Below are positions 29,658 through 38,394 of a stretch of 64,000 bases of DNA, in pieces. Below the pieces are notes generated by a model. That model did no database searches and was not told the origin of the DNA. It saw only the letters and a list, made by a program, of their open reading frames with translations. The stretch comes from Bacteroidota bacterium (GTDB lineage Bacteria; Bacteroidota; Ignavibacteria; UBA10030). The stretch covers positions 185,032 through 249,031 of the forward strand of contig JAOAFT010000001.1 in assembly GCA_026416125.1 (NCBI GenBank), read 5' to 3'. Made by a program: the position numbers and the translations under genes. Numbering within the stretch: the stretch's first letter is position 1; every line of letters begins with the position of its first letter.

Positions 29658-29692
29658 TTGTACCCTCTCAAGTTTTGATTATGGTGTGGAAT

Positions 29693-30922
29693 CTAATTCT
29701 TAGGGATTTTGGTTACGATATCAGGAATAGCGCTTTTATGGACAAGTACTGTAAGCATTTTTAATTTAACATAATCTTCATGGAAATAGAAATATCCTGG
29801 ATGCGTATTATCCCTCGATCCTGCACCCGAGTCTTTGATAAGATACCACTCTGTACCATCTCTGATGGTATACCCAACACAATGAACTCCATGATCATCA
29901 CCTGTTGTTCCATTGCGAAACCTATAAATACGTGCGTACTCATCGATGTACTGAGGAGGAATATCGAATGTTGGTATAACAGCTATTCCAGCTTTCCCAT
30001 AAATCCCTGGTTCGGATACGTCTCCACCTAAAACGACTGTGTATCCAGAACGAAGAGCTCGTTTGATCGAACTAACAAACTCACTGAAAGGTACATTGAA
30101 ATAATCTCTACTAAACCACCAATTATCAGGTACATCAAAAACTGTCCATTCATAATATGATCTATCAGCAAACGATGTTAGTTGTATGTAATCGTCGAGG
30201 TTTAAACGAACAACCTTTTCGAGGTACTCCTTTGGTGTATACGAGGCCCCATCAACAACTACCATCTTGGGAGGTTCCCCAAGGTGTTCATTAAGTATAG
30301 AACGTACTGTTTGTTCAACTAGTTCTTCATTCCATGTTCCAGTTTGTTTGATAGAATGGAGAAATGTGGAAAGTTCAGCAAAGAGTGCTCGATGATCATG
30401 AAATGGTTGTCCATGTTTAATACCTGTGTATGCATTTGCTGGTACTATCCCATATTTTTTCCACACGCGAATAACGGCATCGCATTCAGACCCCTCCCCA
30501 AATTCTTGATTCCCTCGAGCACGAACATACCCTTTGGCTTTTTCAACATACTCCCAATAAACAGTGTAAAGCTCGGAAAGTTTTAAAACCCGCTTTGATA
30601 GCCTGTAGATCTCAGATTCGAAAAACGATGTTGTTGAGAAACACCAACACATACCTGAAATCCCTTGCGAGGCCGGTGGATTATGCCAATACGTAACAAA
30701 TTCAGCACTCTCCTTTGGTGGGTTGAACGATGAGAAATCAACGATGAGTTCTTTTTGTGGCTCTCTCTTTTTTTCATAGAATTTATCGAGTGTTGTTTTC
30801 ATTGAATCATAAAATTCTCTCCGTCGTTCAATGAATACTGCTCGCTCACGGCGTTCTACTTGTTGTGCTGATGCACGCGAAACGAGAAAAACACTCATGA
30901 GATACATTAAAACGTACCGCAT
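29693..30922 (-). CDS. Exported C1-family (papain/bleomycin-hydrolase-like) cysteine peptidase
   Basis: 409 residues with a signal peptide ending near residue 19 (SRASAQ). Active site: oxyanion Gln86 and Cys92 in PPASQGISGMCWCFSTTSF, and the catalytic His in DDHGVHCVGYTI. The third position, normally Asn in N-S-W, is replaced by Asp in WYLIKDSGAGSRD. LKLSELYTVYWEYVEKA and GSECDAVIRVWKKYGIVP resemble bleomycin hydrolase, and the C-terminal YFYFHEDYVKLKMLTVLVHK is typical of exported Bacteroidota members. Likely an aminopeptidase or endopeptidase in the periplasm. AAAGGA precedes the ATG. Confidence 0.9.
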   Translation of the reverse strand: MRYVLMYLMSVFLVSRASAQQVERRERAVFIERRREFYDSMKTTLDKFYEKKREPQKELIVDFSSFNPPKESAEFVTYWHNPPASQGISGMCWCFSTTSFFESEIYRLSKRVLKLSELYTVYWEYVEKAKGYVRARGNQEFGEGSECDAVIRVWKKYGIVPANAYTGIKHGQPFHDHRALFAELSTFLHSIKQTGTWNEELVEQTVRSILNEHLGEPPKMVVVDGASYTPKEYLEKVVRLNLDDYIQLTSFADRSYYEWTVFDVPDNWWFSRDYFNVPFSEFVSSIKRALRSGYTVVLGGDVSEPGIYGKAGIAVIPTFDIPPQYIDEYARIYRFRNGTTGDDHGVHCVGYTIRDGTEWYLIKDSGAGSRDNTHPGYFYFHEDYVKLKMLTVLVHKSAIPDIVTKIPKN

Positions 30923-30971
30923 TGTATGTATCCTTTAAATCATTTTTCTATAATGGTAGTAACCAACTCTA

Positions 30972-31979
30972 TTATTCACGCCCTGCTTCTATGAATGCTC
31001 GAATATTGTCAATTGGGACCTGCTTAGGTAAATCACAACCTGTACTTAGAATGTAATTCGGGAATGGTTTCATTAACTCGAGGAGATTTTTTACTTCAGC
31101 ACGTACTTCATCTGGTGTACCATTGAGAATCGTACCGGTTGGATTAAGGTTCCCTATAATAACTATATCCTGCGGGATTGATTCTGCAACAATACGCAGA
31201 TCAACACCTGCCTCAGCTGAATCGATACTGATTGCTTGCACCCCTGCATCGCACATGACAGGGATTACATGCATAGAATTACCGCACACGTGGTAAATCA
31301 TTGGTATATGTTTTCCAATCGCTTCATGGATATCGAGAATATAGCGAGCAGAAAATTCTTTAAATTGCTCTGGCCCTAACATAACACCACTTGGTTCTAA
31401 GACACATACAACATCAGCACCAGCGTGTACAAATTCTTTTGCATATTCCACAATTTTTTCAGCAGCAAGTGTACAATATCGATGCATCATCTCCGGGTTG
31501 AGAATAGTATTTGCTGCAGCAACATCAGCGCCAATGAGTAGTCCAACGAGTGTATATGGCCCTGTAATGTAACAACCAACAATACGATCTGGTGGTAATG
31601 TTTTTTTCATCAACGCTACAGTGTTTATGTAGCCTAGAGCACGAGAATCAGTAGCTATTGAGATAGCTCGTATATTCTCAACATCATCGGTGGTAAACAG
31701 AACTTGCTGCTCCACGGTAGCCGAGTCATCAATTGGGAAAACAGTATACTGACCGAGAGCATTTGCCTCAACTGAAAGATCCATTAGCGGGAATATCACA
31801 TCGGGGTGGAACGTTTGCTCAATTGCTTGAAGAACTTTCAGATGTTCACTGAAATTTTGCTGTGCTATTTTAATTGTTGTCTTGTATATATTCAATCCAG
31901 GAAAACCAACTAACGGTGCAACGAGTCGTTTCCCTTGTGAATATGCTTTGGCTGTTAATTCGTAGATTTTATTGTCCAT
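30972..31979 (-). CDS. Uroporphyrinogen decarboxylase-fold methyltransferase (MtaA/CmuA-like)
   Basis: 335 residues, TIM-barrel URO-D family. Motifs: RLVAPLVGFPGLNIYKTTIKIAQQN, PLMDLSVEANALG, GCYITGPYTLVGLLIGADVAA, GADVVCVLEPSGVMLGPEQFKEF, IYHVCGNSMHVIPVM, IGNLNPTGTILNGTPDEV and YILSTGCDLPKQVP. The H-x-C-G-N and S-T-G-C-D-L positions are the Zn/thiol-site residues of the methylcobamide:thiol methyltransferases MtaA and MtbA rather than HemE. It probably moves a methyl group between a corrinoid protein and a substrate. A corrinoid protein, a homocysteine methyltransferase and a second paralogue are encoded nearby. Confidence 0.88.
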   Translation of the reverse strand: MDNKIYELTAKAYSQGKRLVAPLVGFPGLNIYKTTIKIAQQNFSEHLKVLQAIEQTFHPDVIFPLMDLSVEANALGQYTVFPIDDSATVEQQVLFTTDDVENIRAISIATDSRALGYINTVALMKKTLPPDRIVGCYITGPYTLVGLLIGADVAAANTILNPEMMHRYCTLAAEKIVEYAKEFVHAGADVVCVLEPSGVMLGPEQFKEFSARYILDIHEAIGKHIPMIYHVCGNSMHVIPVMCDAGVQAISIDSAEAGVDLRIVAESIPQDIVIIGNLNPTGTILNGTPDEVRAEVKNLLELMKPFPNYILSTGCDLPKQVPIDNIRAFIEAGRE

Positions 31980-31986
31980 TGTACTC

Positions 31987-33279
31987 TTATCGTTCCTTTC
32001 CTTTCTCTATCATTTCCAGAATACCATACCCCGCTAACAGTACAGTACCGAGACCATGAACATCGTTCAATGGTGTTGGACGCCGATAGTAATCAACAAG
32101 ATTATCACTTACCACTGTACCAGTGCACACACCATGTACCGTACCATCGTTTGCTATTTTTGTTGCAATACCTTCCCATCCACGATAGGCAACAGACGAA
32201 TACCGTTTTGGAATAATTCCAAGTGTTATCGCTTTTGCAATAGTGTACGTAAACATAGCCGAACAAGATGTTTCTTCGTAGGAGTCCATTTTATCGATGA
32301 GTTGATGCCACAAACCATTCGGACCTTGGTATCGAATAATTCCATAAACATGCATTCGAAAAAGATGTACTAGTTCTTTGTACATAGGATGTTTACGCGG
32401 TAATCGTTCAAGCAAATCGATTTGTGCAAGGAGTGCCCATCCATTTGCACGCCCCCACTTTGCAACTCCTTTCTGATTGGTATCAGAATACCAATTATGA
32501 ACCATAACACCATCACTACAGGTGAGATATTTATGGAAGTTGATGACTTGCTGAACTGCAGTATGAAAGTAGATTTGTTTTCGAGTATACTCCCCCATGC
32601 GTGCAAGAAAGACGACACTCATATAAAGGTCATCAGCCCAAAGTGTCCACCGTACTGGGAATGAGCGAACAAAAGTTCCATCTTGTAATCGTGTTTGTTT
32701 TTGGAGGATGTGTTCAGCTGCACGTTCGATATAGTGCCAATAACGAGGCTGTTGCTCGTTTTTATAAACTTCCAAAACTGCTGCCCCCATTGCACCACAA
32801 TCATCAAGTTCTTCCATCACAAAGTACTGAGCAAGTGGATAGGCCCACTTATTTTCATTTCGGTAGCGTTTTTGAAAATATTGTACAGCATTGAACATAA
32901 AGGTTATATTTTTGAGAGCAAATTCCTTATATCGCTGTTCTTTTGTCTGTTCAGCGAGTCGAATCATAGCAATCGTTAGTACACCATTCCAGTAACGCCA
33001 GTCGTTGTGAGGGCTTGCTAATGTAATATGCGCTGTGTCATGAATTGTGTCGTAAATTGTATACGGAACTTTCGTTTGTTCATTAAGAATATGAAACGAA
33101 GATTCGGTAAGAATTCGATCTGCTACGCGTGTAAGAGCCTCGCGAATAGTTTGGCTGTGTTGTGAAAAGCCATTGCCATTTAAAAAAACACTAATGAGAA
33201 AACTGATGAATACTTTCTGCTTCATCGTTGGCTTTACTTTACAAGTGATATTAGTAGTACCAATACATTGAATTTTCAC
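31987..33279 (-). CDS. Exported glycoside hydrolase family 105/88 (unsaturated uronyl hydrolase-like)
   Basis: 430 residues from a GTG at 33279, which has GGAGGT nine bases upstream. A later in-frame ATG at 33225 would begin a cleaner signal peptide (MKQKVFISFLISVFLNGNGFSQ) but lacks a ribosome-binding site. The (alpha/alpha)6 barrel landmarks are NDWRYWNGVLTIAMIRLAEQT, RWTLWADDLYMSVVFLARMGEYT (likely catalytic Asp), HNWYSDTNQKGVAKWGRANGWALLAQIDLL and SCSAMFTYTIAKAI. The family removes unsaturated uronic acids from rhamnogalacturonan or glycosaminoglycan fragments. It sits between two UroD-like methyltransferase genes, which hints at joint use of a methylated plant or algal polymer. Confidence 0.87.
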   Translation of the reverse strand: MKIQCIGTTNITCKVKPTMKQKVFISFLISVFLNGNGFSQHSQTIREALTRVADRILTESSFHILNEQTKVPYTIYDTIHDTAHITLASPHNDWRYWNGVLTIAMIRLAEQTKEQRYKEFALKNITFMFNAVQYFQKRYRNENKWAYPLAQYFVMEELDDCGAMGAAVLEVYKNEQQPRYWHYIERAAEHILQKQTRLQDGTFVRSFPVRWTLWADDLYMSVVFLARMGEYTRKQIYFHTAVQQVINFHKYLTCSDGVMVHNWYSDTNQKGVAKWGRANGWALLAQIDLLERLPRKHPMYKELVHLFRMHVYGIIRYQGPNGLWHQLIDKMDSYEETSCSAMFTYTIAKAITLGIIPKRYSSVAYRGWEGIATKIANDGTVHGVCTGTVVSDNLVDYYRRPTPLNDVHGLGTVLLAGYGILEMIEKGKER

Positions 33280-33353
33280 AGGGACCTTACCTCCATAAAG
33301 TCCTAGCCGATATTTAGCTGATTTATTTCTTCATTAATAAAACGTTAGCAATT

Positions 33354-34388
33354 CTATGGAATGTATTCATTCACCGCTTTTATAAATGCCCGAATATTTT
33401 CAGTTGTAACTCCTGGAGGCATTCCACCACCACATGAAATAATAAGATGAGTACTATCTCGTAATTCTTTCAACATTGTTTGCGTTGCTTGGTAGACAGA
33501 TTCAGGTGATGCTGCAGCAAGAACATCACGAGGTGGTAGATTCCCAACTAGCGTTACCTTGTTTCTGGTTAGTTCCTTGAGCTCATTCAATGTGATATCA
33601 AACCCCATGTTGAAGAGGTTAACACCCATTTCTGGTAGGAGAGGTGCACACACACGACATGGTGCATCGTTGTGGAGAAACTTGACAGTTACCGGTATGC
33701 TATACAACTCTTTGAAATATGGTAAGCCAAATTCTCGGAATTCTGCTTCACCCATGAATCCAATAATATCATCGAGAAGAAACACGCCATCAATTGTTGG
33801 GAACGCTTCAATTTGGTACTGAAGCCACTGCTTCAAAAATACTGTAATTTTTTGCATGAGCATATGAATCTTTTCTGGTGTCATCATCATCATTGTGAGG
33901 AACTCCGTTGTTCCCATCAGATAACTTGCAATGTTGAGGGGACCTCGCGCAACAGCAAACCGTATTTTATGGCCAGAAGCTTCTATTGTCGATTGTGCCA
34001 GTTTAAGTCGATTTATAACAAATGGTAATAACCCATCCGTTCTTGGATCGGGTACAACAAGAGCCTCAATATCTTCAGCTGAATCAATATTTTTGTACGG
34101 GTAAGGGAATTCATTCTTTGGGAAATGGCAGCGTACACCAAAAGCCGATGGTTCTGTACACATTCCATACTCCGACCAAAACCCTGGGAGAAATAGGACC
34201 TCGGGAAATGTCTCGATAGCCTTCAGATTCGCTGAAAGCCATACATGATCATTTGTAAAATAATCAATGAACGTACGTCCGTACCAATTAGGTAGCCATG
34301 GGCTATCGATTATGAATCCTACTGGCAGAGGTGTTACCCGTTCACCTTGGATTACTGATACTAGTATGTTCCACTGTTGATCAGTCAT
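33354..34388 (-). CDS. Second uroporphyrinogen decarboxylase-fold methyltransferase
   Basis: 344 residues. TPLPVGFIIDSPWLPNWYGRTFIDYF, RFAVARGPLNIASYLMGTTEFLTMMMM, DGVFLLDDIIGFMGEAEFREFGLPYFKEL, VKFLHNDAPCRVCAPLLPEMGVNLFNMGFD, VGNLPPRDVLAAASPESV and LIISCGGGMPPGVTTENIRAF follow the UroD fold. It is clearly different from the first paralogue: the H-x-D-A-x-C stretch replaces H-x-C-G-N, and S-C-G-G-G replaces S-T-G-C-D. The proteins may therefore have separate roles, for example substrate demethylation versus methyl transfer to a thiol. AAAGGAG lies 7 bases before the ATG. Confidence 0.86.
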   Translation of the reverse strand: MTDQQWNILVSVIQGERVTPLPVGFIIDSPWLPNWYGRTFIDYFTNDHVWLSANLKAIETFPEVLFLPGFWSEYGMCTEPSAFGVRCHFPKNEFPYPYKNIDSAEDIEALVVPDPRTDGLLPFVINRLKLAQSTIEASGHKIRFAVARGPLNIASYLMGTTEFLTMMMMTPEKIHMLMQKITVFLKQWLQYQIEAFPTIDGVFLLDDIIGFMGEAEFREFGLPYFKELYSIPVTVKFLHNDAPCRVCAPLLPEMGVNLFNMGFDITLNELKELTRNKVTLVGNLPPRDVLAAASPESVYQATQTMLKELRDSTHLIISCGGGMPPGVTTENIRAFIKAVNEYIP

Positions 34389-34430
34389 TGTTACTCCTTT
34401 CCTTGTTTCACAGGTAAAATGAGTTGTTTT

Positions 34431-35342
34431 TTAAGCACCGTTATTGTTCAATTGCGAGAGGTATTCTCGAATTTTATACGCAATTGCCTTCACATGTTCT
34501 GATGTTGTGCCACAACATCCTCCTATGATCGATGCACCAGCAACAATCAACGTTGGGACATACGAAGCCATACCTTCAGGAGTTTCAGGGAATGTTGTAA
34601 TTCCATCTTTGATGGTAGGAATTCCTGCGTTTGCATGAACTAATATTGGTATCTCAGAATCACACGTACGAAGTTCTTTTACAATATCAATCATTCGCTC
34701 CATCCCATTACCGCAATTAGTACCGATTATACACGCACCTGCTTCTTTCAATGGTTGAACAATCATTGAAGGAGCAAGTCCCATCATGGTACGATATTCA
34801 CCCTTCAATGTCTGTTCAAACGTAAATGTGCAAAAAACCTCAAGTCCTGTAGCCTCACGTGCGGCTTTAACAGCAATGGTAGCTTCTTCGAGATCGGACA
34901 TTGTTTCTACACAAATAGCATCGACTCCGCCAATCTTAAGAGCTTCTGCCTGAATTGCAAAGCCATCATACATTTCTCCTTCAGTGATTTCGCCCATCAT
35001 CAAGAGTGTGCCAGTAGGTCCCATTGACCCCAATACAAAATGATCGTTGCCAGCTGCTTCACGCGAAATTTCCGCTGCAATACGGTTAAGCTCTCGTGCT
35101 TGTTCTTCAAATCCAAAATGCTTCAACTTCACTGGATGACCACCAAAACTATTGGTAAGAATACAATCGGAACCAGCATTTATATATCCTCGTGCAACTG
35201 CTTCAACATCTTCTCGATGGGTAACATTCCATACTTCAGGACATTCACCTGGTTGCAACCCTCTTTTTTGTAACATAGTACCCCACGCACCATCCGAAAC
35301 GAGTACTTTCTTCTGACGTAATGCATGCAGTATAGAATGCAT
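34431..35342 (-). CDS. Homocysteine S-methyltransferase family protein (MetH-N/BHMT-like)
   Basis: 303 residues. VLVSDGAWGTMLQKRGLQPGECPEVWN, LTNSFGGHPVKLKHFG, LGSMGPTGTLLMMGEIT and the zinc-ligand cysteines in GTNCGNGMERM and IIGGCCGTTSEHVKAI match the N-terminal barrel of MetH and betaine-homocysteine methyltransferase. It should transfer a methyl group to homocysteine, or act as a corrinoid-linked methyltransferase in a degradation pathway. No MetH B12 or reactivation domain is attached; the free corrinoid protein 22 bases upstream in the operon supplies that function. GAAGGAG precedes the ATG. Confidence 0.92.
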   Translation of the reverse strand: MHSILHALRQKKVLVSDGAWGTMLQKRGLQPGECPEVWNVTHREDVEAVARGYINAGSDCILTNSFGGHPVKLKHFGFEEQARELNRIAAEISREAAGNDHFVLGSMGPTGTLLMMGEITEGEMYDGFAIQAEALKIGGVDAICVETMSDLEEATIAVKAAREATGLEVFCTFTFEQTLKGEYRTMMGLAPSMIVQPLKEAGACIIGTNCGNGMERMIDIVKELRTCDSEIPILVHANAGIPTIKDGITTFPETPEGMASYVPTLIVAGASIIGGCCGTTSEHVKAIAYKIREYLSQLNNNGA

Positions 35343-35364
35343 TCTCTTCTCCTTCTTTTATGCT

Positions 35365-36033
35365 CTACCTTGCTATTGAACTTAAAAACTCCACAGCTTC
35401 TTGTGGATTTTTTCCATAGGCATCAGCCCCCATTTTCATTGCTGCATCTCTTGTAACAGGTGCCCCACCAACTATAACTTTCGTGTTGGGGAATGTCCTC
35501 TTTATTTCTTCTACTGTTTTTGCCATGTTTATCATTGTCGTCGTAAGTAAGGCACTCAATCCCACTGCTGTGCAATCCGGATGATTTTTTATTGCATCGA
35601 TGAACTTTTGTGGTTTTGCATCAATTCCGAGATCGATAACTTCCCAACCATTACCTTTCACGACCATTGATACAAGGTTTTTTCCAATATCATGTAAATC
35701 GCCAGCTACAGTCCCAATAATAAATTTTCCTTTTGTCTTGATCGCACCAGACTCGAAATACGGCTTGAGATGTTTCATTACTGCATACATTGCTTTTGAT
35801 GCCATTAAGAGCTCAGGCACAAAGACTTCATTTCTCCCAAATTTATCGCCCACTCGTTGCATTCCTTCAATACAAGCTTCTAGAATGTCATCGGGTGATA
35901 TATGATTTTCAAGGGCAAGGGCTGCCAATTCATCGCTTCCTTCCTGTCCTCGTAAATCAGGTGGATACGGTGCATCTTTGTTTACCTTACCTCGCTCAAT
36001 GCAATACGTTAATTTCTCGATTAATGTATCCAT
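35365..36033 (-). CDS. Corrinoid (cobalamin-binding) methyltransferase protein
   Basis: 222 residues: an N-terminal helical cap (about 1-90: HISPDDILEACIEGMQRVGDKFGRNEVFVPELLMASKAM) and a B12-binding Rossmann domain (about 95-222) with the cobalt-ligand motif GDLHDIGKNLVSMVVKGNGWEVIDLG (D-x-H-x-x-G), then GLSALLTTTMINM and VIVGGAPVTRDAAMKMGADAYGKNP. It is the methyl carrier for MtaC/MtbC-type systems. The first gene of the methyl-transfer set; the three methyltransferase genes follow it in the same direction. No corrinoid reactivating ferredoxin-ATPase (RACo/RamA) is in the window. Confidence 0.95.
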   Translation of the reverse strand: MDTLIEKLTYCIERGKVNKDAPYPPDLRGQEGSDELAALALENHISPDDILEACIEGMQRVGDKFGRNEVFVPELLMASKAMYAVMKHLKPYFESGAIKTKGKFIIGTVAGDLHDIGKNLVSMVVKGNGWEVIDLGIDAKPQKFIDAIKNHPDCTAVGLSALLTTTMINMAKTVEEIKRTFPNTKVIVGGAPVTRDAAMKMGADAYGKNPQEAVEFLSSIAR

Positions 36034-36195
36034 ACCTTACCTCATATCGATTTTTTGAACCGTTCTATATTATCTAACACCGTTCTAGGGTGACAATGTA
36101 ACATTTTTACTTTGAAAAGAAAAGGCTTTTAGTATTGAATTGAATGTTTTGATATATGAGAGTGAGGAAAGTTGTGATTAGCGAAGTGATTAGTA

Positions 36196-36678
36196 TTAGT
36201 GTGAAATTTCAAGAATTTTATATTGTAATGTACCAGCTGGTACTTTTATTGTTACGATATCGCCTACTTTTTTCCCCATAAGTCCCTTTCCAATTGGGGA
36301 AGTAATTGATATTTTATTTTTTTCAAAATCAGACTCCTCTGGATCAACTAATCGATACTCGATAATTTGGTTCGTTTTGAGATCCTGGAGTCGTACGAGA
36401 GAAAGAATATATACTTTATCGTTTGGGAGAGAGTGAGCATCAACAATCTGAGCACGGGAAAGAATTTCTTCGAGCTTAGCAATCCGGAGTTCGAGGTGTT
36501 GTTGTGCTTCACGAGCTGCATCGTATTCTGCATTTTCACTTAAGTCACCATACCCACGGGCCTCTGCGATTTTTTGTGCAATTTCTGCACGGCCTGTGGT
36601 TTTTAATTCTTTGAGTTCATTTTCCAACTCAACAAGACGCTCCCGTGTTAGATACACTTTCCCATTATTATTTGCCAT
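36196..36678 (-). CDS. greA: Transcription elongation factor GreA
   Basis: 160 residues. N-terminal coiled coil: VYLTRERLVELENELKELKTTGRAEIAQKIAEARGYGDLSENAEYDAAREAQQHLELRIAKLEEIL, with the acidic tip D-L-S-E-N-A-E-Y-D. C-terminal FKBP-like domain: YRLVDPEESDFEKNKISITSPIGKGLMGKKVGDIVTIKVPAG. It rescues backtracked RNA polymerase by stimulating transcript cleavage. GAGGG lies before the ATG. Two tandem terminators lie between this gene and the upstream ribBA gene, so it has its own promoter region there. Confidence 0.97.
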   Translation of the reverse strand: MANNNGKVYLTRERLVELENELKELKTTGRAEIAQKIAEARGYGDLSENAEYDAAREAQQHLELRIAKLEEILSRAQIVDAHSLPNDKVYILSLVRLQDLKTNQIIEYRLVDPEESDFEKNKISITSPIGKGLMGKKVGDIVTIKVPAGTLQYKILEISH

Positions 36679-36700
36679 TGTATTTCCCTCTCGAACCGAA

Positions 36701-36734
36701 AAAAAATCCCTTTAGCTACACACTTTCTAAAGGG
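36701..36734 (-). terminator. Rho-independent terminator for the ribBA transcript (second of two)
   Basis: Perfect 8-bp stem CCCTTTAG/CTAAAGGG (36708-36715 with 36727-36734), loop of 11 bases. On the minus strand the stem is followed by A and then an eight-T run. It ends the operon that finishes with ribBA at 36829. Confidence 0.85.
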
Positions 36735-36740
36735 GGTTAC

Positions 36741-36777
36741 GAAAAATAATAGCCACATGTAAACGATCAATGTGGCT
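36741..36777 (-). terminator. Rho-independent terminator for the ribBA transcript (first of two)
   Basis: Perfect 8-bp stem AGCCACAT/ATGTGGCT (36751-36758 with 36770-36777), 11-base loop. On the minus strand ATTATTTTTC follows. It is met by RNA polymerase just before the stronger terminator at 36701-36734. Confidence 0.7.
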
Positions 36778-36828
36778 TTCTCTAACTACCACAAAGTAGT
36801 AGAAAAAATTGAAAGACGCAAGTTATAC

Positions 36829-38055
36829 TTATGTATCGTTATTAAATTTCTGTAAAATGATATGTCCTAGTTTGTCGCGTTTGACTCTAAGGTACCGTTC
36901 ATTGAATTGGTTAGGATGGATTTCGATTGGTACTCGTTCGACAACTTCCAGTCCATATCCTGTAAGTCCAACAATCTTTTTAGGGTTATTTGTCATTAAG
37001 CGCATTTTACGTATACCGAGATCACGAAGTATTTGTGCACCTATTCCATAATCACGGAGGTCTGCTCGAAAACCTAATTTCTCGTTTGCTTCGACTGTGT
37101 CAAATCCCTGATCTTGTAAGTGGTACGCTTTCAATTTATTAAGTAACCCAATTCCACGACCTTCTTGGCGCATATAAAGAACGACACCTCGTCCTTCTTT
37201 CTCGATTCGCTCCATTGCAGCAACAAGCTGTGCATTACAGTCGCATCGGAGTGAACCAAATACATCACCTGTGAGGCACTCAGAATGTACACGCACAAGA
37301 ACAGGATCTGGCGTAGTAATATCACCTTTCACAAGTGCAAGATGTTCTTTATTATCTGTACAGCTTTTATATGCAAAGAGGTGAAATGTACCATACTTGG
37401 ATGGAAGACGTGTTTCAACAACTCTTTGAACAAGTGTTTCACGCCGCATTCGGTATTCAATAAGATCTCGAACTGAAATAAGTTTTAAGTTATATTTTCT
37501 CGCTATCTGTTCGAGCTTAGGTAGCCGTGCCATACTCCCATCATCGTCGAGAATTTCACAGAGCACAGCAGCTGGGTAGAGTCCTGCTAATTTGCATAAA
37601 TCGACCGCTGCTTCGGTATGTCCTGCTCTTCTAAGCACACCGCCTTCGATAGCACGGAGGGGAAATATGTGTCCTGGTCGTGCAAAATCTTCTGCTTTCG
37701 CATTTGGATCTGCAAGAGCACGTACAGTTGCAGCACGATCGGCAGCTGAAACTCCAGTTGTTGTACCATGAATGTAATCAATAGAAACGGTAAACGGTGT
37801 TTCGTGGAGAGACGTATTTGTATCAACCATCGAGTTCAATCGTAGTTCATCAGCACGTTCAGCACTCAGTGGTGCACACACAACCCCCCGTCCTTCTTTG
37901 AGAAAAAAGTTAATTGCCTCAGGGGTAACTTTTTCTGCCGCGAGAATGAAATCGCCTTCATTCTCGCGGTCTTCGTCATCAACAACGATGAGTATATCTC
38001 CTTGCCTAAATGCTTCTATAGCTTCTTCTACTCTATGAAATATTGAATTGTCCAT
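36829..38055 (-). CDS. ribBA: Bifunctional 3,4-dihydroxy-2-butanone-4-phosphate synthase / GTP cyclohydrolase II
   Basis: 408 residues. RibB half (about 1-205): [79 protein letters not shown]. RibA half (about 210-405): [23 protein letters not shown] (zinc cysteines), [46 protein letters not shown]. It makes both riboflavin precursors, from ribulose 5-phosphate and from GTP. It lies 3 bases after yajC and its transcript ends at the tandem terminators. No FMN riboswitch is seen. Confidence 0.97.
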   Translation of the reverse strand: MDNSIFHRVEEAIEAFRQGDILIVVDDEDRENEGDFILAAEKVTPEAINFFLKEGRGVVCAPLSAERADELRLNSMVDTNTSLHETPFTVSIDYIHGTTTGVSAADRAATVRALADPNAKAEDFARPGHIFPLRAIEGGVLRRAGHTEAAVDLCKLAGLYPAAVLCEILDDDGSMARLPKLEQIARKYNLKLISVRDLIEYRMRRETLVQRVVETRLPSKYGTFHLFAYKSCTDNKEHLALVKGDITTPDPVLVRVHSECLTGDVFGSLRCDCNAQLVAAMERIEKEGRGVVLYMRQEGRGIGLLNKLKAYHLQDQGFDTVEANEKLGFRADLRDYGIGAQILRDLGIRKMRLMTNNPKKIVGLTGYGLEVVERVPIEIHPNQFNERYLRVKRDKLGHIILQKFNNDT

Positions 38056-38058
38056 ACC

Positions 38059-38394
38059 TTACTTCGTTGTAGATTCATCCTCCTTGAGAACAACTGAGAT
38101 AGAATTTTTATCAAGTTTAATTTTTACATTTTCAGCAATTTTAACATACACAGTACGTTCATCAATACCTTCGATAGTACCATAAATTCCACCGGCTGTA
38201 ATCACCTTGTCTCCTTTCTTCATACTATCGAGCATATGTTGACGCTCTTTTTGGCGTTTTTGTTGCGGCCGAATAATCATGAAATAGAATATAAGAATAA
38301 TGGACCCAAAGAGAATTAGATTTGCTATTAATCCAGGTCCACTTGCTGAACCATTTGCTGGTTGAGCCATGAGAAGTATTGTTAGTGTATTCAC
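38059..38394 (-). CDS. yajC: Preprotein translocase subunit YajC
   Basis: 111 residues. Single membrane helix (about 22-42: LIANLILFGSIILIFYFMI) followed by IRPQQKRQKERQHMLDSMKKGDKVITAGGIYGTIEGIDERTVYVKIAENVKIKLDKNSISVVL, the conserved YajC core. It is an accessory of the SecDF complex at the inner membrane. The start is GTG, fixed by AAGGAG six bases upstream, and overlaps the tgt stop by 4 bases. The tgt-yajC pairing is widespread in bacteria. Confidence 0.95.
   Translation of the reverse strand: MNTLTILLMAQPANGSASGPGLIANLILFGSIILIFYFMIIRPQQKRQKERQHMLDSMKKGDKVITAGGIYGTIEGIDERTVYVKIAENVKIKLDKNSISVVLKEDESTTK

Noticed and set aside
36058..36091. Direct repeat ACCGTTCTA (two copies) between greA and the corrinoid gene
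   Set aside because: Nine bases and two copies only, without a dyad or other signal; too weak to call.
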